A stretch of DNA of 64,000 nucleotides from assembly GCA_032433765.1 (NCBI GenBank), contig JAVIAB010000092.1:103460564-103524563 (forward strand), written 5' to 3'. The notes beneath the pieces were generated by a model. The model made no database searches, was not told the origin of the DNA, and was given only the letters and a program-made list of their open reading frames with translations. The translations under genes and the position numbers were made by a program. Shown here one piece after another: positions 1 through 11,098 of this stretch. Numbering within the stretch: position 1 is the stretch's first letter; each line of letters opens with the position of its first letter. Source of the DNA: Megaustenia siamemsis (taxonomy: Eukaryota > Mollusca > Gastropoda > Stylommatophora > Ariophantidae).

Positions 1-3000
1 TGTGACGTGAACTCACCAACTACCACAATTTGTGACTTGAGCTCATCAACTACCACAATTTGTGACTTCAACTCACCAACTACCACAATTTGTGACTTGA
101 GATCACCAACTATCACAATTTGTGACTTGAGCTCATCAACTATCACAATTTGTGACTTGAGCTCACCAACTACCACAATTTGTGACTTGAGCTCACCAAC
201 TATCACAATTTGTGACTTGAGCTCACCAACTATCACAATTTGTGACTTGAGCTCATCAACTACCACAATTTGTGACTTGAACTCACCAACTACCACAATT
301 TGTGACTTGAGCTCATCAACTACCACAATTTGTGACTTGAGCTCACCAACTACCACAATTTGTGACTTGAGCTCACCAACTACCACAATTTGTGACTTGA
401 GCTCACCAACTACCACAATTTGTGACTTGAGCTCATCAACTACCACAATTTGTGACTTGAACTCACGAACTACCACAATTTGTGACTTAATCTCACCAAC
501 TATCACAATTTGTGACTTGAGCTCACCAACTACCACAATTTATGAAGTGATCTCATCAACTACCAGATATTGGTGACTTGAGCTCACCAACTACCACAAT
601 TTGTGAAGTAATCTCACCAGCTGCCACAATTTGTGACTTGAGCTCACCAACTACCACAATTTGTGACTTGAGCTCATCAACTACCACAATTTGTGACTTT
701 AACTCACCAACTACCACAATTTGTGACTTGAACTCACCAACTACCACAATTTGTGACTTGAGCTCACCAACTACCACAATTTGTGACTTGAACTCACCAA
801 CTACCACAATTTGTGACATGAGCTCACCAACTACCACAATTTGTGACTTGGGCTCATAAACTTCCACAATTTGTGACTTGAACTCACCAGCTGCCACAAT
901 TTGTGACTTGAGCTCACCAACTACCACAATTTGTGACTTGAGCTCACCAACTATCACAATTTGTGACCTGAGCTCACCAACTATCACAATTTGTGACTTG
1001 AGCTCACCAATTATCACAATTTGTGACTTGAGCTCACCAACTACTACAATTTGTGAAGTGGTCTCACCAGCTGCCACAATTTGTGACTTGAGCTCACCAA
1101 CTATCACACTTTGTGACTTGAGCTCATTAACTACCACAATTTTTGACTTGAGCTCACCAACTATCACAATTTGTGACTTGAGTTCACCAACTATCACAAT
1201 TTGTGACTTGAGCTCACCAACTACCACAATTTGTGAAGTGATCTCACCAGCTGCCACAATTTGTGACTTGAACTCACCAACTACCACAATTTGTGACTTG
1301 AACTCACCAACTACCACAATTTGTGACTTGAACTCACCAACTACCACAATTTGTTACTTCAGCTCATTAACTACCACAATTTGTGACTTGAGCTCACCAA
1401 CTACCACAATTTGTGACTTGAGCTTACCAACTACCACAATTTGTGACTTGAACTCACAAACTACCACAATTTGTGACTTGAGCTCATCAACTACCACAAT
1501 TTGTGACTTGAGCTCTTCAACTACCACAATTTGTAACTTGAGCTCATCAACTACCACAATTTGTGACTTGAGCTCATTAACTACCACAATTTGTGACTTT
1601 AGCTCATCAACTTCCACAATTTGTAACTTGAGCTCACCAACTACCACAATTTGTGACTTGAGCTCACCAACTATCACAATTTGTGAAGTGATCTCACCAG
1701 CTGCCAGAATTTGTGACTTGAGCTCACCAACTATCACAATTTGTGACTTGAGCTCACCAACTACCACAATTTGTGACTTGAGCTTACCAACTACCACAAT
1801 TTGTGACTTGAACTCACCAACTACCACAATTTGTGACTTGAGCTCATTAACTACCACAATTTGTGACTTGAGCTCATCAACTACCACAATTTGTAACTTG
1901 AGCTCGCCAACTATCACAATTTGTTACTTGAACTCACCAACTACCACAATTTGTGACTTGAACTCACCAACTGCCACAATTTGTGACTTGAGCTCACCAA
2001 CTACCACAATTTGTGACTTGAACTCACCAACTGCCACAATTTGTGAAGTGAACTCATCAACTACCACAATTTGTGACTTGAGCTCAAGAACTACACAATT
2101 TGTGACTTGAACTCACCAACTATCACAATTTGTGACTTGAGCTCACCAACTACCACAGTTTGTGACTTGAACACATCAATTACCACAATTTGTGACTTGA
2201 GCTCATCAAGTACCACAATTTGTGACTTGAGCTCATCAATTACCACAATTTGTAACTTGAGCTCACTAACTACCACAATTTGTAACTTGAGCTCACCAGC
2301 TACCACAATTTGTGACTTGAGCTCACCAACTACCACAATATGTGACTTGAGCTCATCAAATACCACAATTTGTAACTTCTGCTCATCAACTACCACAATT
2401 TGTTACTTGAACTCACCAACTACCACAATTTGTGACTTGAACTCACCAACTGCCACAATTTGTAAAGTTATCTCATCAACTACCACAATTTGTGACTTGA
2501 GCTTGCGAACTACCACAATTTGTGACTTGAACTCATGAACTACCACAATTTGTGACTTAAACTCATCAACTACCATAATTTGTGAAGTGATCTTACCAAC
2601 TACCACAATTTGTGACTTGAACTCACTAACTACCACAATTTGTGACTTGAGCTCACCAACTACCACAATTTGGGACTTGAGCACACTAGCAACCACAATT
2701 TGTGACTTGAACTCACAAACTACCACAATTTGTGACTTGAGCTCATCAACTAACTCAATTTGTGACTTGAGCTCACCAACTAGCACAATTTGTGACTTGA
2801 GCTCATCACCTACCACAATTTGTGACTTGAACTCATTAACTACCACAATTTGTTACTTGAACTCACAACTACCACAATTTGTGACATGAGCTCATCAACT
2901 ACCACAATTTGTGACTTGAACTCATCAACTACCATAATTTGTGACTTGAACTCACCAACTACCACAATTTGTGACTTGAGCTCATCAACTACCACAATTT

Positions 3001-5143
3001 GTGACTTGAACTCACGAACTACCACAATTTGTGACTTAATCTCACCAACTATCACAATTTGTGACTTGAGCTCACCAACTACCACAATTTATGAAGTGAT
3101 CTCATCAACTACCAGATATTGGTGACTTGAACTCACCAACTACCACAATTTGTGAAGTAATCTCACCAGCTGCCACAATTTGTGACTTGAGGTCACCAAC
3201 TACCACAATTTGTGACTTGAGCTCACCAACTACCACAATTTGTGACTTGAGCTCATCAACTACCATAATTTGTGACTTTAACTCACTAACTACCACAATT
3301 TGTGACTTGAACTCACCAACTACCACAATTTGTGACTTGAGCTCACCAACTACACAATTTGTGACTTGAACTCACCAACTACCACAATTTGTGACATGAG
3401 CTCACCAACTACCACAATTTGTGACTTGAGCTCATAAACTTCCACAATTTGTGACTTGAACTCACCAGCTTCCACAATTTGTGACTTGAGCTCACCAACT
3501 ACCACAATTTGTGACTTGAGCTCACCAACTATCACAATTTGTGACCTGAGCTCACCAACTACCACAATTTGTGACTTGAGCTCACCAACTATCACAATTT
3601 GTGTCTTGAGCTCACCAACTACTACAATTTGTGAAGTGGTCTCACCAGCTGCCACAATTTGTGACTTGAGCTCACCAACTATCACACTTTGTGACTTGAG
3701 CTCATTAACTACCACAATTTTTGACTTGAGCTCACCAACTATCACAATTTGTGACTTGAACTCACCAACTATCACAATTTGTGACTTGAGCTCACCAACT
3801 ACCACAATTTGTGAAGTGATCTCACCAGCTGCCACAATTTGTGACTTGAGCTCACCAACTACACAATTTGTGACTTGAGCTCACCAACTACCACAATTAG
3901 TGACTTGAGCTTACTAACTACCACAATTTGGGGCTTGAACTTCACAAACTACCACAATTTGTGACTTGAGCTCATCAACTACCACAATTTATGACTTGAG
4001 CTCATCAACTAGCACAATTTGTGACTTGAGCTCATCAACTACCACAATTTGTGATTTGAGCTCATTAACTACCACAATTTGTGACTTGAGCTCACCAACT
4101 ACCACAATTTATGACTTGAACTCATCAACTATCACAATTTTTGACTTGAGCTCACCAACTATCACAATTTGTGACTTGAGCTCATCAACTACCACATTTT
4201 GTGAAGTGATCTCACCAGCTGCCACAATTTGTGACTTGATCTCACCAACTATCAAAATTTGTGACTTGAGCTCATTAACTACCACAATTTGTGACTTGAG
4301 CTCACCAACTACCACAATTTATGACTTGAGCTCACCAACTATCACAATTTGTGACTTGTGCTCACCAACTATCACAATTCGTGAAGTGATCTCACCAGCT
4401 GCCACAATTTGTGACTTGAGCTCACCAACTATCACAATTTGTGACTTGAGCTCACCAACTATCACAATTTGTGACATGGGCTCACCAACTACTACAATTT
4501 GTGAAATATTCTCTCCAGCTGCCACAATTTGTGACTTGAGCTCACCAACTACCACAATTTGTGACTTGAGCTCACCAACTACCACAATTTGTGAAGTGAT
4601 CTCACCAGCTGTCACAATTTGTGACTTGAGCTCACCAACTATCACAATTTGTCACTTGAGCTCACCAACTATCACAATTTGTGACTTGAGCTCACCAACT
4701 ATCGCAATTTGTGAAGGGATCTCACCAGCTGCCACAATTTGTGACTTGAGCACACTAGCAACCACAATTTGTGACTTGAACTCACAAACTACCACAATTT
4801 GTGACTTGAGCTCACCAACTACCACAATTTGTGACTTGAGCTCACCAACTATCACAATTTGTGACTTGAGCTCACCAACTAGCACAATTCGTGAAGTGAT
4901 CTCACTAGCTGCCACAATTTGTGACTTGAGCTCACCAACAATCACAATTTGTCACTTGAGCTCACCAACTATCACAATTTGTGACTTGAGCTCACCAACT
5001 ACCACAATTTGTGAAGTGATCTCACCAGCTGCCACAATTTGTGACTTGAGCTCACCAACTATCACAATTTGTGACTTGAGCTCACCAACTATCACAATTT
5101 GTGACTTGAGCTCACCAACTATCACAATTTGTGAAGTGATCTC
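1..5143. repeat. 30-bp minisatellite, about 170 copies, continues left of window
   Basis: The monomer starts TGTGACTTGA, has GAGCTC in the middle, and ends CACAATT. The 30-bp length is a multiple of three, so long ORFs appear on both strands (CDLSSPTTTI repeats on plus, SQIVVVGELK repeats on minus). Frames break at one-base indels near 2095, 2875, 3353 and 3865, and the common changes (ACC to ATC, CCA to TCA) alter amino acids freely, so I do not read it as coding. Each junction of monomers forms the inverted repeat CACAA-T-TTGTG, and GAGCTC is a second palindrome. A variant monomer with GAAGTGATCTCACCAGCTGCC recurs every 3-6 units in the right-hand part, and the array ends inside one of these variants. 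Confidence 0.97.
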
Positions 5144-5236
5144 ATTTTTTTAATTTTGCAATCTCACAATCTAACTATCATCAAGATGCACATCAACTTC
5201 ACCACTCTTTACGAAACATGAAAGGGGTATTTTACT
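5144..5236. other. Short unique spacer
   Basis: AT-rich sequence between the 30-bp array and the next small repeat. I see no gene or site in it. Confidence 0.5.
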
Positions 5237-5327
5237 AACTGTAGCACTTTTTGAGCTGCCTGTAGTACTTTTTGAGCTGCCTGTAGCACTTTTTAAGCTG
5301 CCTGTAGCACTTTTTGAGTTGCCTGTA
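5237..5327. repeat. Short tandem repeat, about 21 bp x 4
   Basis: Four slightly diverged copies of a unit containing TAGCACTTTTTGAGCTGCC follow one another directly. Confidence 0.85.
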
Positions 5328-5335
5328 CATATCAT

Positions 5336-5458
5336 TTTTTTGTTATAAAAAAATAAATAAAGCGCCTTGTCATGCCAACTGTGGTATATGGAATATGGTG
5401 TTAGTGACCATAATTTTTTATAGATTTTCGGCACATGATTTTTGAGGTAATGTGGTAA
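5336..5458 (-). mobile_element. SINE family 1, 5'-truncated 3' end
   Basis: On the minus strand this matches the 3' half of the complete SINEs at 22325 and 24269: the words ACCACATTACC, GGTCACTAACACCATAT and the A/T-rich tail are in the same order. The tRNA-like head is absent, so this is a truncated copy. The match stops near 5458, where the complete copies would continue into the central domain. Confidence 0.75.
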
Positions 5459-5509
5459 TGACTAATGTTGGCTGACCATTAAAACAGAGGCATGACCTTA
5501 TCTTTCCAG

Positions 5510-5595
5510 ACTTTGGAAATAATCAGAACAGAAGACCCATTGAAACTCCTCATGATGACCACAACAATTGGTGAAGCAGCCAATGTATGGTTCAG
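5510..5595 (+). CDS. Candidate internal exon A
   Basis: Seen: ACCTTATCTTTCCAG directly before 5510 is a good splice acceptor, and CAG|GTATGC at 5593-5601 is a good donor. The 86-bp segment is open in frame 1, reading TLEIIRTEDPLKLL then TTTIGEAANVWF, and leaves two bases over. Frame 3 is also open (FGNNQNRRPIETPHDDHNNW) up to a TGA, and would fit a shorter exon ending at 5570 with donor GTGAAG. I do not recognise the protein. It lies outside any mobile element I can identify, about 370 bp after the 30-bp array and just before a LINE relic. Inference only: part of a plus-strand host gene. Confidence 0.35.
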
Positions 5596-5630
5596 GTATG
5601 CAAAGTTGAAAGTTTTTACATATATTGTCT

Positions 5631-5994
5631 TGAAGTGACTACAGACATATGCAATGACATATACCACACAGGATACATACCAAATGAACTAAAAACATCA
5701 ATTTTCATTGCATTGCCTAAAAAAAAATGGTGCAGTTGAATGCAGTGACTTTAGAACAATAAGCCTAATGAGCCATGTTACAAAATCTTGCAAATATACA
5801 AGGAAGGATTAAGAATAAAATCAATTCTGAAGTAGATGAGCAGCAATTTGGATTCAGAAAGAACAGTGGGACAAAGGAAGCCATATTTAGCATGAGGACA
5901 TTGATTGAAAAATACATAGAAGTAACAAACCAATATATGCCTGCTTCATAGACTACACCAAAGCTTTTGATAGAATACACCATAATCAACTTAT
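5631..5994 (+). pseudogene. LINE-C (RTE/BovB-like) reverse transcriptase fragment
   Basis: The DNA is nearly the same as 18926-19287 of the LINE-C copy, from ACAGACATATGC to CACCAAAGCTTTTGATAG. It covers the early reverse transcriptase region up to the first catalytic block (FIDYTKAFD) and then stops. Small deletions relative to the better copy (for example in the run around 5785 and at 5930) shift the frame, so it cannot code. Both ends are truncated, and it passes into an A-run at 5994. Confidence 0.85.
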
Positions 5995-6181
5995 TAAAAA
6001 AAAAAGTAAAGTACCCCAAAGAGCCCCAGAATTTCTCTGTTCTTGTTAGTGTATCAGTAAAGGTGTATGAAAGATGGGGCAGGAAACTTAGCCGATACCC
6101 ACTTCTTGATAGACTATAGCAGTGACATATGATAGCGATCATCAGTAGTTAGTGACAGAATAACAAGTTAAGTGAATAGAA
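5995..6181. other. Unassigned sequence beginning with a SINE-like tail
   Basis: It starts AAAAAAAAAGTAAAGTACCCC, the reverse complement of the tail shared by the SINEs in this window. The sequence after that (TCTGTTCTTGTTAG and onward) does not match either SINE family. It may be the 3' end of a third SINE on the minus strand. Otherwise nothing recognised. Confidence 0.3.
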
Positions 6182-6415
6182 AGTTCATAGGGGGTAGTGA
6201 ACGAAGCCGAGGATTAAAGTGGGAATAAAGGAAGGTCCAGAATAGAACTGGACATAATAAGTTTAGGGAATGGAAATTTTCCAGGCAGGAATTAGGAAAG
6301 TGGGGGATAACGCAAAGTTCATAGCAGGTAGTGGACAGAAGGAGGATAGAGATAAAGGAAAGGTCTAGAATAGTACTGGACGTAATAAGTTTAGAGAATG
6401 GAAATTTCCAGGTTG
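6182..6415. repeat. Tandem duplication, offset about 134 bp
   Basis: The blocks beginning GTTCATAGGGGGTAGTG at 6182 and GTTCATAGCAGGTAGTG at 6316 run parallel through CTGGAC-TAATAAGTTTAG and GGAATGGAAATTTCCAGG with moderate divergence. Confidence 0.7.
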
Positions 6416-6843
6416 CAGCATGTTGTGGAAATGGGGATAAATAAGATCATGTCTTGAACTCATGGCTTTACTGTCAGGTAAATAGGTTTGACAAACAACT
6501 CCAGGACAGGTCAAAGTCACGAAGTAATCATTATTTTGAAACTCAGGAGAAGTCAAAACTGACCAGAGGTTATTTTGAAGTCACAGAGCAGTCAAGTTAG
6601 AGGCTGCTCACGGACTCATAAACAGCTTATTTTGACAATTTTGAGACAGAAGTCAGTGAACGGTCAAGTTTGGAGGCAGGAATCACAGAGCGGTCAGCCT
6701 AGCGACAATTGCAGGTTGTCACTTCATGACTATTGCGATGATTTCATTGGCTGAAGATATTTCACGTGAAGTGTGATGTTGAGGTATTTAAACTTCGACA
6801 TGATAGGTTTCAGCTAAGTCTGGCCCAAAAAGTTAAGCCAGAA
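6416..6843. other. Non-coding stretch with weak internal repetition
   Basis: Diverged short motifs recur (AAGTCACAGAGCAGTCAAG near 6573, ATCACAGAGCGGTCAGCC near 6680), suggesting an old eroded repeat. GTATTTAAACTTCGACATG near 6783 has a TATA-like look just ahead of the 78-bp array, but there is no gene to link it to. No ORF of note. Confidence 0.4.
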
Positions 6844-7935
6844 ATGTAGACTAAGTAAGCTTATTCTAGCTTCGGCTGAACTGCCGAAGGCAGTCAGTTA
6901 GAAGTGAAGTGTGAAGTAAGAATGTAGACTAAGTAAGCTTAGTTCGGCTTCGGCTGAACTGCTGAAGTCAGTTAGTTAGAAGTGAAGTGTGAAGTAACAA
7001 TGTAGACTAAGTAAGCTTAGTTCGGCTTCAGCTGAACTGCCGAAGTCAGTTAGTTAGAAGTGAAGTGTGAAGTAAGAATGTAGACTAAGTAAGCTTAGTC
7101 TGGCTTCGGCTGAACTACCGAAGTCAGTTAGTTAGAAGGGAATGTGAAATAAGAATGTAGACTAAGTAAGCTTAGTCCGGCTTCAGCTGAACTGCCGAAG
7201 TCAGTTAGTTAGAAGTGAAGTGTGAAGTAAGAATGTAGACTAAGTAAGCTTAGTCCAGCTTCAGCTGAACTGCGGAAGTCAGTTAGTTAGAAGAAAGTGT
7301 GAAGTAAGAATGTAGACTAAGTAAGCTTAGTCCGGCTTCAGCTGAACTGTCGAAGTCAGTTAGTTAGAAGTGAAGTGTGAAATAAGAATGTAGACTAAGT
7401 AAGCTTAGTCCAGCTTCAGCTGAACTGCGGAAGTCAGTTAGTTAAAAGTGAAGTGTGAAATAAGAATATAGACTAAGTAAGCTTAGTCCGGCTTCAGCTG
7501 AACTGTCAAAGTCAGTTAGTTAGAAGTGAAGTGTGGAATAAGAATGTAGACTAAGTAAGCTTAGTCCGGCTTCGGCTGAACTGCGGAAGTCAGTTAGTTA
7601 GAAGTGAAGTGCGAAATAAGAATGTAGACTAAGTAAGCTTAGTTCGGCTTCGGCGGAAGTCAGTTAGTTAGAAGTGAAGTGTGAAGTAAGAATGTAGACT
7701 GAGTAAGCTTAGTTCGGCTTCGACTGAACTGCGGAAGTCAGATAGTTAGAAGTGAAGTATGAAATAAGAATGTAGACTAAGTAAGCTTAGTTCGGCTTCG
7801 GCTGAACTGCGGAAGTCAGTTAGTTAGAAGTGAAGTGTGAAATAAGAATGTAAACTAAGTAAGCTTAGTTCGGCTTCGGCTGAACTGCAGAAGTCAGATA
7901 GTTAGAAGTGAAGTGTGAAGTAAGAATGTAGACTA
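6844..7935. repeat. 78-bp minisatellite, about 14 copies
   Basis: Each unit begins AATGTAGACTAAGTAAGCTT, continues through a CTTCGGCTGAACTGCCGAAG block and ends GAAGTGTGAAGTAAG. Two inverted repeats sit in every unit: CTTCGGC/GCCGAAG with a 6-nt loop, and ACTAAG/CTTAGT with a 4-nt loop. A few units carry small internal deletions, for example near 7650. Confidence 0.95.
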
Positions 7936-7989
7936 AGAAAGTTAGACCACAAGTTAAGAAGTTTAGTCAAGAGAAGTGTCTCTCTCTTA

Positions 7990-8228
7990 CTCTCTGTGCG
8001 ATCAAGACTCAATCAGAGTAGGATTCCAGACTCTCTCTCATGAAGTCAGCTGTCTGTTTAAGTCTCTCTCTCTCTCTCTCTCTGCAATCAAGACTCAATC
8101 AGAGTAGGATTCCAGACTTTCTCATGAAGTCAGCTGTCTGTTTATGTCTCTCTCTCTCTCTCTCTGCGATCAAGACTCAATCAGAAGAGGATTCCAGTCT
8201 CTCTCATGAAGTCAGCTGTCTGTTTAAG
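7990..8228. repeat. Three tandem units of 82-86 bp with (CT)n spacers, derived from a LINE 3' end
   Basis: Units begin at GCGATCAAG (7998), GCAATCAAG (8084) and GCGATCAAG (8166), each ending GTCTGTTTAAG or GTCTGTTTATG and separated by (CT)n. Read on the minus strand the unit is the last 16 codons of the neighbouring LINE-F ORF (LKQTADFMRETGILF, then stop) plus the start of its 3' UTR, which is (GA)-rich. Only the copy nearest 8228 is joined to the rest of the ORF. Confidence 0.85.
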
Positions 8229-8690
8229 TGAGTTAATTGCCCCATATAGTTTCTCTTCCAGGGAGGTGGGTGTGGACCACATTTCTCTTCTCAGGTCTGT
8301 GTACTGGGGGCAATCCTGTAGAACATGTTTTGTAGTCATATTGTCCAGTGTACAGTGGCATAGGCTGGTTGTACCTATTTTGAATTTGGTGAACATGTGA
8401 TTTCTCATTCTATTGTGGCCAGTGCGTAGGCGAAGTATGATGACTTGATCCCTCCTTGATAGTTGGTGGTAACCGTCCACTTGTTATGCTTTGGGTGTTC
8501 TCGTTTCCATTTTTCATGATACTGACCTTTGAGGATGGATTTGGCTTCATCATAACTGAGCGGTTGGTTCTCTTGTGGTAATCTTCCTCCCTCTTTAGCT
8601 AATTTGTCTGCGCGTTCGTTCCCGTGTATATTACAGTGTGATAATACACTGAATGACTACTCTCTGGAAGTTATTGCATAGTTGGTCTAG
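8181..8690 (-). pseudogene. LINE-F, RNase H end and C-terminal zinc-knuckle-like domain
   Basis: Read on the minus strand. From about 8680 there is the end of an RNase H domain with GNERADKLAKEGG, holding the last catalytic aspartate. It is followed by an open 99-residue segment (8480 to 8181) with a Cys/His cluster (CHCTLDN...H...C) and RLRTGHNR, the usual C-terminal tail of RNase H-bearing LINEs in invertebrates. One small frameshift lies near 8640. The missing first part of the RNase H domain is at 10386-10870, across a 1.7-kb insert. The stop at 8181 ends the ORF. Confidence 0.8.
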
Positions 8691-8819
8691 GTGTACAAAT
8701 TTAATTTTTTTAAGCAACATTCAATGTACTTTTGTGCAATATCTATTGCCATCTTATGTCTAATTGTCTATATTACGATATTTGCAACTTATATGTAACT
8801 ATAGAAACCATCATGATGT

Positions 8820-9200
8820 GTGTCCTTTGGAGAATATTACATTTATCAAAGTCATCTAAAAGAATATCTATATCTAGTCACATCTCCTACAGAACATGGC
8901 ATTCATCAGGGCGAGAATGAAAGATCATCTTTTTATGACCGGACCTCCCTCATAAAATGCATTCATCACTGACTGTCTAAAATAATAAATAACTTTAGTA
9001 AGACCTCCAGCAGAACAATACATTCATCACAATCCATTTAGAATGTATGTCTCTAGCTAGACTTCCCATAGAACAATGCATTCATCACAGCCTGTTTGAA
9101 AGAAAAATTGTCTCTAGCCAGATATACAACAAAACGTTGCACTCACCAAAGCAAATATTGAAAGAATCTTTGTCTGCACTCTGGAAGTTTCTCAAACAAT
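8820..9200. repeat. Diverged tandem repeat, about 60 bp x 5-6
   Basis: The words AGAACAATGCATTCATCAC and variants recur at 8893, 8955, 9013, 9071 and 9134, flanked by CTCTAGC-AGAC-TCC words. Copies are strongly diverged. Confidence 0.7.
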
Positions 9201-9365
9201 CTGTCCTTGTAAGTCTTTTTCATGAGTCTTGAGAGCCCTGAAGTTTGTATGAATCAGTGGAACCACATCGTCATAAAGAAAATGAAACTCAAACTCTACC
9301 TGCTGGGGTATCTTCAATATTTATATCAAACAAAACACATTAGACATTTTCATCAGTTTGTCTTT

Positions 9366-9960
9366 GTAAGTCTTTGTCACGTTGTTGCACATCACACCCC
9401 ATTAGTTCACGTCAACAACATTGGCTGCGTTAGTTAAACAGCATTAACAATGGTGGGTAGACATGGCAAGTCTTTGTCACATTGTTGCACATCACACCAT
9501 ATTAGTTCACGCCAACAGTTAAATAGCATTAACAATGGTGGGTAGACGCGGGCAAGTCTTTGTCACATTGTTGCACATCACACCCCATTAGTTCACCTCA
9601 ACAACATTGGTTACATTAGTTAAACAGCATTAACAATGGTGGGTAGACGCGGTCAAGTCTTTGTCATGTTGTTGCACATCACACCCCATTAGTTCACCTC
9701 AACAACATTGGTTACATTAGTTAAACAGCATTAACAATGGTGGGTAGACGCTGTCAAGTCTTTGTCATGTTGTTGCACATCACACCGCATTAGTTCACCT
9801 CAACAACATTGGTTACATTAGTTAAACAGCATTAACAATGGTGGGTAGACGCTGTCAAGTCTTTGTCATGTTGTTGCACATCACACCCCATTAGTTCACC
9901 TCAACAACATTGGTTACATTAGTTAAACAGCATTAACAATTGTGTGTAGACACGGGCAAG
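9366..9960. repeat. 101-bp minisatellite, about 6 copies
   Basis: Unit starts are at 9366, 9467, 9553, 9654, 9755 and 9856, i.e. a 101-bp period except for one 86-bp unit with a 15-bp deletion. Typical words are CAAGTCTTTGTCA, GTTGTTGCACATCACACC and ACAATGGTGGGTAGACGC. The last three copies are almost identical, so expansion is recent there. Confidence 0.93.
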
Positions 9961-10385
9961 TCTTTCGAATGACAGCCACACGATCTCCAGTGATAAAGGT
10001 CTTTCTGCCAGGTGATCTTATGTTAGGCCAAATATATAATTAAACTCATTATGCTTACAAATATTCACACGGAGCTCTCTGTCATTCTTTCATTGATCTC
10101 TCAGACACACAGAATATCCTTCATTGCATTCAGGTTCTAGGATACGAGGCCCATCACAATGAGATGAAACACACCATCTGAGATGAACCAAACTGCCCAG
10201 CTCGATCTCTTACATCCAACTACCTCAACTGCCCAACTCAAACTAACGAACTCCCTAACAACCCAAGTCATGACATGCAATGTCACTTTTCTCTCCTTTC
10301 ACACTGCCTTGCACTAATTCCGTCTCTACCTATTTGGCGTGCAAATTCACTTTTATATTACACTTTTACACAGGGTTGTTCTCAA

Positions 10386-11098
10386 GTCATCTAGTTCATT
10401 GTTCTTAGGACTTTTTAGAGCTGATAATACTGACAGTGCATCAGTCAGAATCACCAGTTTATTGTGCATGTTATTTTTGTGTTGAGTAGCCAGTTTGCAG
10501 CATCTCTGAGGGCCTCAGTTACTGCTTTAAAGTTGTTTGAGAATTTCCCAGTAACTATTGACTTGGTGATCTCGTCCTGGTTATTCAGCGTCAAGAACAC
10601 ACCTCCCCCTCCATTTCTGGTGGCATTTGTAGCAGAGCCATCTGTGTATATGTGGGACCAAGAGTCCTGTGGGTAGGTATCGTTTATGTGTTTTTCTGCT
10701 ACATGTTTTCTTTCTGCGTCTGATTGGGTGCTTTTTTTCATGATTCCTGTTATATCTTCCTTAAGTTCTGGTATTTTGTGTTTCCCATGAGGAGACATAT
10801 CAGATGGGCCCAAGGGTTTCAATATTGTTTGGGAAAGTACTGGGTCTCCAGTAGTTAATTCATTGGCAATTGCAGCGAAGTTGCTCCTCTTTAGTCATAC
10901 AATTCCGGAACCAGTTACTCTTTGATGCATGGGGTGGCGAAGGAGCCTTCTATATTTCTCCGCTTGTTGCAATACTTTAGTGACCCGGCTGTCATCTAAG
11001 GGTTGTAAACCTGTTACTGTTTTTAGAGTCTTGATAGGTGTAAATTTCATAGCACCAGAGAAGTTAGTTAGGAAGTTAGGAATCTCCAAGTTTGTAGT
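10386..11098 (-). pseudogene. LINE-F, linker and first part of RNase H domain
   Basis: Read on the minus strand from about 11098. It begins near the end of the reverse transcriptase region (FTPIKTLKTVTGLQPL, then HPMHQRVTG), which is typical of RNase H-bearing LINEs. After one stop or frameshift near 10893 (GIV-stop-LKRSNFAAIANEL) it runs into RNase H with YTDGSA, AVTEALRDA and ILTDALSV, giving catalytic Asp, Glu and Asp. The fourth catalytic residue is at the other side of the insert (8181-8690). No endonuclease or reverse transcriptase core remains, so the copy is 5'-truncated. Confidence 0.8.

Larger units (their letters stand above)
8691..10385. mobile_element. 1.7-kb insertion splitting the LINE-F RNase H domain
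   Basis: RNase H coding runs out on both sides of this block, at about 8690 and 10385, and is continuous when the block is removed. The insert has no recognisable transposase. It holds two tandem repeat regions (8820-9200 and 9366-9960) and some 420 bp of unique sequence before 10385. I could not identify clear terminal repeats or a duplicated target, so its class is unknown; a non-autonomous element with internal minisatellites would fit. Confidence 0.5.

Noticed and set aside
7..5153. Long ORFs on both strands in the 30-bp array, up to 410 codons
   Set aside because: The period is a multiple of three, so any stop-free unit gives long ORFs. Frames are broken by indels, both strands are open, and substitutions change amino acids freely.
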